This document shows, piece by piece, positions 24,701 to 34,600 of a stretch of 64,000 nucleotides of DNA. Both the position numbers and the translations under genes were made by a program. How positions within the stretch are numbered: position 1 is the first letter of the stretch; each line of letters starts with the position of its first letter. This DNA comes from Nageia nagi. Taxonomy: Eukaryota; Pinophyta. The stretch covers positions 10,788,001 to 10,852,000 of the forward strand of contig JBITNC010000002.1 of the NCBI GenBank assembly GCA_050084985.1, written 5' to 3'. The notes under the pieces were generated by a model. It made no database searches and was not told the origin of the DNA. It saw nothing but the letters and a program-made list of their open reading frames with translations.

Positions 24701-25481
24701 CCACTGTACTCGACCAATCCGATATATAAACTCAACACAATTCTTTATTTTTGAATCTACCCACATAGTATTACATTTTGATTAATTTTAAACGTAGTTA
24801 TTCATCAGTCAACTATCTTGTGCATCCCATGTACAGTGGGTCAAGAGGTCTGACTCCATAATGTGGTGAATTCCAAAATCTATAAGCATAACAATCCTTA
24901 TATTTTTTTCCAATTCCAAAACCATATCTTAAAACAATCCCATCAATCTACACTTAAAAAAACAAAAAAAAATACTTGAACAAAAGGGCTAGTGCACAAG
25001 CACAATTCATTAACAACAAGAGCATCTATAATGAAATTCGAGTGGCCTTAAACTCATAAAAGTCCTACCCGGTCCTATGTTTAATTCATTCATACACTCA
25101 CACACACCCACCAATTCATAAGGAAAGAAAGGGGACCTGAGCAGCCCAATCAATAGTGGGTGCAATTAATTTGCAAGGACCACACCACGGTGCCACAAAA
25201 TCCAAAAGCACGGGAAGATCAGAATTCAGCACTTTCTCCTGAAAATCACTCTCCCCAACAGTACCAGCCTTGCATCTGACTACAACCCCTTTCATTCTCA
25301 TCGTCGTATTGGAACTAATTTTAACACTGGAAATGGTAATAGGTATTGATAATCCTGCAGCCCATTGCTGCTTTTGACACAAAATCGTATGACCACATAG
25401 AACTGGTGATAACTTGGAAGGAGAAAGGGATAAAGCGTATCCAATTGAGCCCTGCAATTTGCACACGTTCATGGCTGCCAT
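15506..25481 (-). CDS. TRX-x: Chloroplast thioredoxin x, two coding exons with a 9.4-kb intron
   Basis: Join of 25481-25137 and 15712-15506, giving 183 aa. Thioredoxin x is a stromal disulfide reductase known in Arabidopsis as a good electron donor to 2-Cys peroxiredoxin. Residues 1 to about 70 look like a plastid transit peptide (Ser/Thr/Lys rich, almost no acidic residues, ending VVVRCKA). The thioredoxin fold follows: [20 protein letters not shown] with redox-active WCGPC at 99-103, then KIDHDSNP, the cis-proline loop [10 protein letters not shown] (Pro144) and a C-terminal helix. KIDHDx[17 protein letters not shown] and [13 protein letters not shown] are typical of type x rather than m, f or y. 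The intron (15713-25136) starts GT, ends AG and is in phase 0. It contains an AGO1-like fragment on the opposite strand and a hAT MITE. THF1, the next gene upstream on this strand, is also plastid-targeted. Confidence 0.95.
15713..17155. other. Thioredoxin x intron, 3' part
   Basis: Intron sequence. On the - strand about 15950-16890 has coding-like stretches (for example [19 protein letters not shown] near 16700) broken by stops. I do not recognise the protein; it may be another captured or inserted fragment. Confidence 0.35.
17156..17360 (+). repeat. Left direct repeat flanking the AGO fragment
   Basis: About 205 bp, starting TAGGTTGAATA and ending TTTTGGGCAAATTCTGA, which recurs at 19505-19700 in the same orientation, roughly three-quarters identical by eye. 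It could be the LTR of a small TRIM-like element. What follows, TACGGTCTCAGAG, only weakly resembles a primer binding site. Confidence 0.6.
17420..18436 (+). pseudogene. AGO1-like: Argonaute (AGO1-class) PIWI-domain fragment, decayed and intronless
   Basis: The conceptual product starts at [13 protein letters not shown] and runs through the PIWI domain to the family's C-terminus, KRVMFYC plus stop. The slicer residues are still recognisable: Asp in [11 protein letters not shown], Asp in [12 protein letters not shown] and His in [11 protein letters not shown]-terminal, PAZ and MID parts are absent. Damage includes a premature stop at about 17960, a frameshift near 18080 and loss of the segment that normally lies between NNLCYTYA and AFRARFYM. 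Plant AGO1 genes have many introns across this region but none is seen here, so the copy came through RNA. It lies in the thioredoxin x intron on the opposite strand and between two direct repeats (17156-17360 and 19505-19700). Transcribed antisense to thioredoxin x, it could in principle yield RNA, but no protein. Confidence 0.92.
18437..19504 (+). other. Sequence between the AGO fragment and the right repeat
   Basis: No gene is seen. A 28-base phrase starting AAGAATCCTCTCCA occurs twice (about 18504 and 18587). A purine tract, AAGGGGG, at about 19480 lies shortly before the right repeat, where a retroelement polypurine tract would be expected, though it is 25-30 bases too far away. Confidence 0.35.
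19505..19700 (+). repeat. Right direct repeat flanking the AGO fragment
   Basis: Similar to 17156-17360 from TAGGTTGAATA to TTTTTGGCCAAACTCTG. It shares with the left copy the internal phrases TATTATTAATTAA, CATTAGGGTTT/GCTAGGGTTC and AGTTTCATGTTGAT. Confidence 0.6.
20219..20740. mobile_element. hAT-type MITE (522 bp) with 8-bp target duplication
   Basis: The perfect direct repeat GGTCTATC flanks the element (20211-20218 and 20741-20748). The ends are imperfect inverted repeats of the form CAANGTTNTCANGG: CAATGTTATCAGGG on the left and CAAGGTTGTCACGG on the right, read inward. An 8-bp target site duplication and CA-GTT-TCA ends are typical of the hAT superfamily. There is no coding capacity. 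Unusually for this window, both subterminal regions (20230-20440 and 20685-20730) are GC-rich and full of GGGAC/GTCCC words, while the centre is AT-rich. It is inserted in the thioredoxin x intron. Confidence 0.85.
20749..25136. other. Thioredoxin x intron, 5' part
   Basis: 4.4 kb of intron. No domain could be recognised on either strand. It is less AT-rich than the intergenic parts and probably holds further old insertions. Confidence 0.4.
25137..25481 (-). CDS. TRX-x: Thioredoxin x exon 1 (transit peptide and WCGPC active site)
   Basis: 115 codons. It starts at the ATG at 25481-25479 and ends with codon CAG at a CAG|GTCCCC donor (phase 0). Reading past the donor adds only a few meaningless residues, which confirms the boundary. 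Confidence 0.93.
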
Positions 25482-25523
25482 CGCCCTTGTTTTCTGTCCT
25501 TGGCTTATGGATGGATGGATGAT

Positions 25524-25532
25524 GTTTTTATA
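25524..25532 (-). promoter_or_regulatory. Possible TATA box of thioredoxin x
   Basis: TATAAAAAC on the - strand lies 43 bases upstream of the start codon. This would imply a very short 5' leader, so transcription may start elsewhere. Confidence 0.3.
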
Positions 25533-26029
25533 TCAATTGATATCCAAATCTTGTGTCAAATTGCTAGTAACGAATTTTACCATTGAGATATTTTGAGATT
25601 GTACGAAGCTGAGGCAACGATAATCTAGAAACATGACCGCATCTTATAATGGATAATTTGACGAGTTTAGTAAGGAATGGAGACTAAATGATTAAGGTTT
25701 TCTATTAAGAAAGTCAATGTCCATTGTTGAGGGAAGCATAAAATGAATTTATTAGTCCAGCAGCTTCGCTTTTGACACTTAAATTAAACTCACTTTCTTC
25801 ACTTAAAACAAGATTTTTTTTTTTTTTTGAAAAGATAAAAAAAAATGTATTAAAATGATTTCAAATTACATGTAACTTTTGTTTGTTTTGGCTTTTCATA
25901 AAACTCTAGAAAACCTAACTTTTTGGGAGGAAAGGGATATATTCAATTAGTATCAAATAAATCTATTTTAATTATTATATTATTGTAATCTTTTATTACA
26001 TTTCAAATTTGTAAAGGGTGATTTTTCTT

Positions 26030-26383
26030 TTAAAACGGTTTCATATTTAGTAATAGTGGTTTATGATCTAAAGTTACTCCAGGTAATGATGTTAAATCAC
26101 TATTTTGGTATTCTTCCATCCAATTTGAGGTGGCAAGTATTTTGTCTAACCTTCTTTGAATAAGACTTGTGTCAAATCTTCTATTTGACCAAGTAAATTT
26201 ATTACCCTTTAAGTTTATATCTTCCAAACTTGTTGAGTCTAAGAAAGGTTTTAGATCTTCTATACTAGTTGATAAATTTTTATTTCCTCCAAATTTGTCT
26301 CCTAGATTTAGTGGAGAATTCAAGTTTCCTCTTAAAAGACATAGTTTTTTTGGGAATATTTTTCCTATGATTTATTAATTTTT
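26030..26383 (-). pseudogene. LINE-type non-LTR retrotransposon endonuclease fragment
   Basis: The - strand reads LLRGNLNSPLNLGDKFGGN, then NLKGNKFTWSNRR, IQRRLDKILATSNW and PGVTLDHKPLLLNM. This is the C-terminal half of the APE-type endonuclease of plant LINEs (family pattern GDFN...K.YTWSN...RLDR.L.s..W...SDH.P). The usual GDFN is GNLN and SDH is LDH, so catalytic residues are lost. No reverse transcriptase follows, so only a fragment is present. Confidence 0.85.
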
Positions 26384-26458
26384 CTTCTATTACCAAGTAA
26401 GCTTAGGGCATAAATATTTGAAAGGATAAAATATTGTAAATTCAAGTTCTTTGAAGTG

Positions 26459-26950
26459 TTGCTATCTTAGGGTTCATTAGGACATAAAGTATGTGGCATG
26501 GCAAGTGGCATGTGTAAATAGTAGTAGCATAGCTAACTAGATGTACATGAGACAAATTGCTCATGTATTTTAGTGATGGTTTGTAATTCTAAGAGATGAA
26601 TTTTCAAGAAATTAGATTATGAAATATCATCCATTGGAATGTTAGTTGGATTATTATGTGAGCATTTTTTGGATACTTAGAGGATTATGTAATAGAGTTT
26701 GGTTGCAAGCAAGATCTACATTGTATTGCATATTGATGGAGTAAATAAAAGATTTGAATCTCTCTCTTTGGTGCAGTTTTACCCCTCGAGGTTTTCATAT
26801 TACATATTGTTTTTTTAAGTTTATATTCTACAAAATTTTCAAAATTAAAGGTTTCATGTTATTTTATTAATTTGGTGCATAAATTATAGCTTTTATTCTA
26901 GTATTTTTTCTATTTTGCACCTTTAAATGGTATCAAAGCCCAAGTTTGGC
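26459..26950 (+). repeat. Possible LTR end with primer binding site
   Basis: TGGTATCAAAGCC at 26938-26950 is a good match to an initiator-Met tRNA primer binding site. It follows AT-rich sequence that could be an LTR starting at TGTTGCTATC, 26459. No partner LTR was found, and the left boundary is a guess. Confidence 0.35.
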
Positions 26951-27702
26951 TAATTGAAGCATAATCCGAGAATAAAAGAATCTAGGTAAGAAGATCCCTA
27001 ATTTTTTCTCCTTCAATTATTGCATTTTTTTATATTGAAATAATTTTTTTATTTCAAATAATTTTTCAATATGTTATTTTTTTGAACAATAATTTTTTAA
27101 ATAAATAAGGTGTTATTTAAAATTTATTATATATATGTGAAATTTCAGATTTTTCAAAATTATAAAATTTCTTTAAATTAGCACATTGTATATTATTTTA
27201 GTAAACTATTTTACATATAAAAAATAGTATTGTGCACTATTTTTTGTGTATATATATATATGTATAAGATATTATTTTCAATCATAGAAAACTATATATC
27301 GCATGCATCACATAAACTCTAAAGACTTTGGAAGCATTACCCATTGATGCACTATTGCTAAAGCCATTAGGGTTACTTCCTCTAATTGCAATATTAGGAA
27401 TTTCTTTTTGTCCTCAAATAATAAAGGAGCCCCTTGACTCTCTCTATGTAGACTTTATACCTCGCACAAGCTTATTGTATTTGACACACTCTCTTTAGTC
27501 CACTTTTTACTCTTACACGCTGAAGCTACACTAGGAGTTGCCAAAAGGGCCCTCCTATACATGATAGTTATAAGGCCCTAGTGGATGGGGACATCAACCT
27601 TCCATTGCTTGATCAATTTTAATGAGTTGCTAAAGAATTCTAAGAGAAAATACATGATGTTGATCCTCTAGTCCCTACCCTAATGAAATTGGTTAAGCAA
27701 GA

Positions 27703-28126
27703 TCATATGAGGGTCAAAGGTAATGGTGAATTGTATATCAAATGTAAGGTATTTAATGACCTAGGTGGCCATCCTATTCCAGGGACTTTGTAATCAATCC
27801 CTAACAAACCCCACATAAACCTTGACCTAGACTTCGCCAATTCCTCACCTTCATTTAGAAAGGCTTCAATTTCATCTTGGGAAACCTTCTCTTTCCTTTT
27901 GAACTTATGGCCCCCTATACTCATTCTTATGGCTTCAATAATGGCATCCGTCGAGAGATCCACCTCCACTTTCCTTATCATGGCTTTATCAAGAGCTAAT
28001 TTAAGATCATACCCACAATAATTTTTCATCAAGTGTTTGATTCTTCCCTTTTTGAGAATCCTTCAACATTCCTTATCGTGTTTTGCCTCCCTATAATTGC
28101 ACAATTCGACCTTACATGCAAAATCC
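27703..28126 (-). pseudogene. Unrecognised coding remnant
   Basis: From the ATG at about 28126 the - strand reads MDFACKVELCNY, a stop at about 28060, then an open stretch to 27703 containing KNYCGYDLKLALDKAMI, DAIIEAIRMSIGG and QDEIEAFLNEGEELAKSR. Composition is charged and helical and looks like real protein sequence. I do not recognise a domain. A decayed transposon-associated protein is possible. Confidence 0.4.
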
Positions 28127-28261
28127 ATCTTCTAAGATTCTATAAACCTTTTTACATGTAATATGCTACTAATTTGGCCAAGAAATAGATTTGGTTCCCC
28201 TCATTCATCCTCGAAAAAGATGGTCTAGTTGGCTACTTAATCATGCCAACTAGATCCATCA

Positions 28262-29517
28262 TTCATGTTTATTAAGGTTTTTATAAAAACTAATATTTTA
28301 ATTAAAATATTAATTTATTTATTATTTAAAAAAAGAATATCTATAAATAATATTAAATTATATATTTAAGTTCATTTAAAATAAATTTTTATAATACAAA
28401 ATAAAAATATAACATTAAAATTTGATGTAAAATTTAATATATTATTTTTTCTTATAAAAAATATTTTAATTTGAAGTTGTATTTATTTATTATTTAAAAA
28501 AGTAATATCTATAAAGATTTTAAATTATATATTTAAATTCATTTAAAAAATATTGATATTTAATAATAAAAAATGATATTTTTTTAAATAATTTTTTTAA
28601 TTGGAGGAGGTTTTAAAGGATCTCAAAACCTTAATTATGTCTTAAATATTTTCAATCATGATCAAAATTTTGCACAATAGTGTTGTACAAAAAAATAAAA
28701 GTTGTTCTAAATGCATTTATAAGCAAACCAACTAAACATTAGACAACAAAAATAAAGCATAGGAACTTACATCTCCCATAGCTAGCATTTGAACTCATCG
28801 ATCTTCCCTTGCATTCGAGCAAGGATCATTCGTGTTCTTTCTAGGGATTTGCCCACCATGCCTTCATCTTAAAATCTAAAGTTAGAACTTCTTCCACCGT
28901 GACTTTGTCTTGTTTCAAGAGTTCAAGAGTGTTGTTGCCAAAAATCTCTAAGGTCTTTCATTGTGTCTACCTCATTCATTAGATATTTTTTGCTATGAAA
29001 AGGAATTTCACCACCATGCATGGTGTCCTTCTCGCCCTCAAAGATCTCCATATAGGTCCAAGTAGGTTTCTTTTGAATTCTCTTTAACTTGTCACTCTAC
29101 TACTCATTGGTCACATTGTGGCCTAGACATGCTTAAACAATCATCAAGAACAAGCCTTGGCAGATGGGTGCTCGACTTTTCCCACGTTTGCAATCAATAT
29201 TATCGGGTCAAGAACGAATTCCCTATTTTCATGATTCCCTACTACCAAGCTAACAACATATTTATTTTCATTTTGTTTTAATATCAAATTTCAAATATTT
29301 ATATTCCCTATATACTAATTCATAAAAATTTTAAGCAACACATTCAATTGGAGAGAGAAAAAGATCACAATTTAATTGACCAATTGAATTATTATTCTTG
29401 TAAATAACTTGAACATCAACAAAAATTCAAAGAGAATTCCAAAATCAAATTTTAGTTATTTCAAGAATATAACTCCAATCTTTTGGCTACCTAACACCAT
29501 AACTCCTAACATAGTTT
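28262..29517. other. AT-rich spacer
   Basis: 28262-28600 is almost pure A/T with repeated phrases such as TTATTATTTAAAAAA and TTAAATTATATATTTAA. Apart from the coding remnant at 28750-29110, nothing is seen up to the tandem array. Confidence 0.5.
28750..29110 (-). pseudogene. Second unrecognised coding remnant
   Basis: The - strand reads KLKRIQKKPTWTYMEIFEG, then GGEIPFHSKKYLMNEVDTMK, and after frame breaks ERTRMILARMQGKIDEFKC. It may be part of the same decayed gene as 27703-28126, separated by AT-rich sequence. No domain is recognised. Confidence 0.35.
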
Positions 29518-30586
29518 AAAATGAAATACAACCCACAAAATATGCAATAAGATAACAACATATATTAATGGGAAATATTAATTATAAATTTACAACTAAA
29601 AAATAGTAATATTAATAACAAATTTTAGCTTTTAATAAATAAATAAAAAATAATGTAAATAACTTCTCATCAAAAGAGTTACATATCAATAAAGAAAATC
29701 ATTTATTATAATAACTTTAATTTGTCATTAATTTTTGGATTGTGTTAAATAGAAACACTTTCTAATTAAATTCTTACATAAAATGTACAAACTTAAATAA
29801 ATTTTTATCACATCAATTAATTCAAGAAGTGTGTAACATGTTACTAAATTTATATTAAAACTTATATTACAAAATGAAATACAACCCACAAACTATGCAA
29901 TAAGATAACAACATATATTAATGGAAAATATTAATTATAAATTTACAACTACAAAAATGTAATATTAATAACAAATTTTAGCTTTTAACAAATAAATAAA
30001 AAATAATGTAAATAACTTCTCATCAAAAAAGTTACATATCAATAAAGAAAATCATTTATTATAATAACTTTAATTTGTCATTAATTTATGGATTGTGTTA
30101 GATAGAATCACTTTCTAATTAAATTCTTACATACAATGTACAAACATAAATTTTTATCACATCAATTAATTCAAGAGGTGTGTAACATGTTACTACATTT
30201 ATATTAAAACTTATATTACAAAATGAAATACAACCCACAAAATATGCAATTAGATAACAACATATATTAATGGGAAATATTAATCATAAATTTACAACTA
30301 CAAAATTATAATATTAATAACAAATTTTAGCTTTTAATAAATAAATAAAAAATAATGTAAATAACTTCTCATCAAAAGAGTTACATATCAATAAAGAAAA
30401 TCATTTATTATAATAACTTTAATTTGTCATTAATTTCTGGATTGTGTTAAATAGAAACACTTCCTATTTAAATTCTTACATACAATGTACAAACTTACAT
30501 AAATTTTAACTAAGTTCTTATCACATCAATTAATTCAATAAATGTGCAACATGTTACTACATTTATATTAAAACTTATATTACAAA
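29518..30586. repeat. Three tandem copies of a roughly 350-bp AT-rich unit
   Basis: Units begin AAAATGAAATACAACCCACA at 29518, 29871 and 30220, so the periods are 353 and 349 bp, and the third copy ends near 30586. The copies are highly similar, differing by scattered substitutions and short indels; for example ACAAAATATG, ACAAACTATG and ACAAAATATG early in units 1, 2 and 3. No coding frame persists across the units. The array lies 1 kb downstream of the THF1 stop codon. Confidence 0.9.
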
Positions 30587-31589
30587 GAACACTTAAAAAT
30601 ATTTTTCTTATTTTATATAACCCTAAATGTATATCAAAATCAAATATAATTTGCACCAATTCTCAAGAAATAAAAAATAATTGCAACAAAAATAAAAATA
30701 ACTAATATCCTATATAAAAATATTTGCAATATTAATTCAAAATTGATATTAATATTTTTACATTATTACATATTACAAAACCTTTTCCAAATGAAGTATT
30801 AAATATCTTGTTTATAAATTTCTCAATGTGAAATTCTTTTAGCAAAGATGAGATGACTTAAAACTTGTATCAAATCTTCCATGAAAAAGGTTTAAAATAT
30901 AAATTTCTACTATAAATTATAGTTACATTCCTCTCTTTTTCAATTGAATTCTACAAGATAATATAAATTCCCGAAAAACAAACAATAAAAAAAATTAATC
31001 ATCTTTCAATATAAGCAATAAGCATTAATACCCTACCTTCTTTTAAGTTAATAAAAATATATTGATATTTCAATCATACTATAAATTGCATATAAAATAC
31101 TCATCTAATAAACTTTAATGTATTTAAATCAAATGTCTAATACAAGAAGAAAAATATTTAACTTGTTAGAACAATCCTGATAATTCATTAAAGAGCATGG
31201 ATTCAAAATTTAATAATATACATATTTGATTATTAAAAATATATATCATATCGTAGATATTTTACATTACAAAGCACTTACCTTTGCTTTCCATTTTTAA
31301 TGCATAATATCAAAAATATATCGTATTAGGTAAATATTACCATTACAAACTAGCTTTCATCCAAGCATTAATTTATATAAGCACTTGTATAAAGTGTATA
31401 TTTTATACAAGCTTATATAAACGAAAATTAAAATTTACAGCTACCAAGAAAATTAAATAAAAGAACTGCCATTACTGAATATGCGCAGATCTAGAATCCA
31501 CCTGAGCTCTGAATGTCATGCAATGGATTCGAAGCTTTGGAGGATAAAAGCCAGAGAATAAGAACCATTAAGGTTCATTCGAAGAAATA
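30587..31589. other. Sequence downstream of THF1
   Basis: AT-rich, no gene seen. The THF1 3' UTR must occupy the right-hand end. Confidence 0.4.
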
Positions 31590-31671
31590 TTACAGGACTA
31601 CGCTTTCCGATTTTGCAACAGCCTCACTTGATTTTTGGCTTGCTTCTCTTTCAGCTCTCTTTTTCTTTTCC
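31590..31671 (-). CDS. THF1: THF1 exon 5
   Basis: The acceptor is TTTGCAG|GGAAAAG. It encodes (R)EKKKRAEREASQKSSEAV to SESVVL and stop TAA at 31592-31590. Confidence 0.9.
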
Positions 31672-34600
31672 CTGCAAAGTCAATCCAAATGTACGATGTT
31701 AATTTAAATACCCTTTATGCCTGTTGAAATGCTACTCTGATTTTGGACCAACCGTATCCATGGTTTATTTGAAGAACAAGCGTAACAAATTGATGCAGGA
31801 AGGTCCAGCAATAAAAAATGTTACAGAATCTTCAGCCTAACTTCCAAGTTGGTCACTTGATTATGGTTGTTGGAGTGTGAAATTGGTCCTCTAATCCACC
31901 ATTTTGGTTAGTGTAGAATATCAGATACACACATTAATATTTCATCCTTTTGAAAATGCCTATATGTAGTATTCTCACTTGAACACTATCACTTAATTGT
32001 TGCATCCTCTTGTTTTCTTTTTGAACATTAACTTTCACATAGTGACTGAGTTTCTTAAAGTTCATTATATCACAATGAGTATCATACTTCATGAAAACAT
32101 CCTTTAATGCATCCCCAAGTGCTTTTTGACTCCTTGCATAATATGAGACTTGCTATATCTCAGAGAAAACTAACCTAATGGAAAGGCGGACTGGTATTAC
32201 TGTGAACATCCAAGAATGAATCCATACTATTCTATATCATGTACTTAAGCCAAGAAACTTGTAAATACCACTCTATGTAGCAGTATATTGCATGAAGTCA
32301 AAAATTATGCATGCATCAAACCATCATAAAAACACAGCAATATATGCTTTGTACCTTTCAATATACTCCTTCAAAAGCTCCTTTGACTGGACCAACTTTG
32401 AAAGGATGTTGCGGTAAGTATCGAGGTCTCTGTCCACACTGGGCTTGCTTACATTGAGGGCTTGACATAGCTGCCAAATATTTCGACTCATGAGGTAAGA
32501 TTTGAACTTTTTACGAAGAAATTTGATATGAATGCTTATAAGAAAGATTTCTTCATTGAAATAAACCTACAATGCAACTATACTGAGACTTATGTCAAAG
32601 GAGTTGAATTGTGGAAGAGTACCTGCTCAAAAGGCTAATATTATAGAAGGTAAACCATTTATATGCTAAAAGAATGTAAGTTAAATCAAATACAGATGAT
32701 GTCTAGTAATTGGAAAATTGATCAAAATAGCTAGTCAAAGGAGGATAATGTTTTCACAAAAGGAATAGTAAGCAGCAAGATGATAATTTAGCTATGAAAA
32801 GAAAAAAATGTGTGCACCAAGTTCAAAACTTAGAAAGGAATTCAGAAATGCAAACGGAATTTTGAGTTCGAAGAAAATAGAAAAATATCTATTGTTGCAA
32901 ACAAATATTTCAGAATTGTAAATAGCATGGATTTTGTTTGAAGGAATTTGGTTTTCTAGAAGCAATTAAACAGGAATTTTTACCAAAGGAAAACTTTGTG
33001 TATCAAAACTACCTATGAACTAACAAGCAATCATTTCTCATCAATTTTCAGGAACATACAAATCAAAATGAAGAGAGCTCACTTTTGATGCCCTCTATCT
33101 AATTTTTCAAATCAGAATGATGCCAGAAAGAAAAGAACAAAATAAATGCTACAATAACCCTAGAGCTGTAATTTGTTGATAAAATCTGCCAGAATACATC
33201 AATAGAATAATAATAATATCGAACTAACTAGAAGTGAAGCATCTGATACTTTTGAAACAGATTTTTTTCTTTTGACCAATTCAAAGATGAATGCATGCTT
33301 GAGACATTTTGCAATTGTGCTTAGAAAATCTTGAATGGTAGTGTAACTAGTACTGACCCCTCACTAAATCTAAAAATGATACACTTTTTAAGTATTTATA
33401 TGACTTTCATTTTCTATAAATTACAGAGTTGCAAATCTACAAAGAAAGTTGCAGATCTACAGGAATGATGAGGGTTATCTTCTTTTGAATGCAGTTTGCA
33501 TTAAGTCAAATGCAATTGAAACTCCAAGTAACATTTATTTCATCTTTTATTTCTTTTTCAAGTTTCTTAAAATGTGATTGATTTTTGATTTAGTATTTTT
33601 TCATTTATTTTTAATTGTATGGTGAGGGTCCTTTGGCGCTAAAGCGCCTCTCCTCCAACAATTGGTAGTCTGAATTTTGTCTCAACCTTGCAATTTTACT
33701 AGGTGTGAACACAATTGGAGTACGTTTGAGAACATCCACTCCAAAAGGTGCAATAGATTGGCTCAAGAGCAACTGAACAACTTGGTGTATGTGTATTACA
33801 ATCTCATGCTCCGTCATAGACAAATAGATGGAGTCGATCATAATGTGATGAATTTGGAGGAGATTGATCCTTCTTCTGAATGGCTCATAGAACTTGAAAG
33901 TCAATTTATAACCAAGAGAAAGTGGATATAGTACATATTGAGAGAGAGATAGTACATGAATATGGAGCAATGGAAGAATCACCAATGATGGCACAAACAT
34001 CCACAACAATAGCAAAGGGAAAGGAGAAAAAGAGGGCACATCCTTGATGTGTTTGTAATGAACACTTTGCTGTGTATTTTGATGACAAAAAGTTAAAAAC
34101 ACTAAAATATGCTGCATTTTTTTGTCTTGTTTTTTACGGTATAATTGTTGAATAATTTGCCACATTTTGTAATAAACAATTTGTTATGTATTTTGATGAT
34201 AAAAACACTATGTATTTTTCATATTTAATGCAAAATATACATTGCACTTTATCTAAAATCATTTTTTTGTCGAATAATTTTCTGCATAATTGTTGAATCA
34301 CCAAATATTCTCAGCTTGAACACAAGCAAATATTGGTTGAATCAACTTTTTCGAACCATGCTCATTATACAATGGCACAAACTCACTTTAGGATAATCTG
34401 AATTCCCATGCTGTTCACAAAAGCTGATTACACATGCAAGCTCCAAAAGTGAACATTGGGAACCCCAAAGGGGACTCCTGTTGGCGTCAGAAAGTAGTTG
34501 AAGAAGAAGTGGATGCAGAAGGCCAAGGTTTGGTCCAACCAGAAGGAGCTAACTCTCTAATCAAATCCTGGCAATTCCTGATGATAGCCCATTTACCTAG

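Noticed and set aside
33611-34165. 184-aa ORF on the - strand
   Set aside because: It is antisense to the hAT transposase fragment at 33677-33931, has no family resemblance, and its hydrophobic runs come from reading that fragment backwards.
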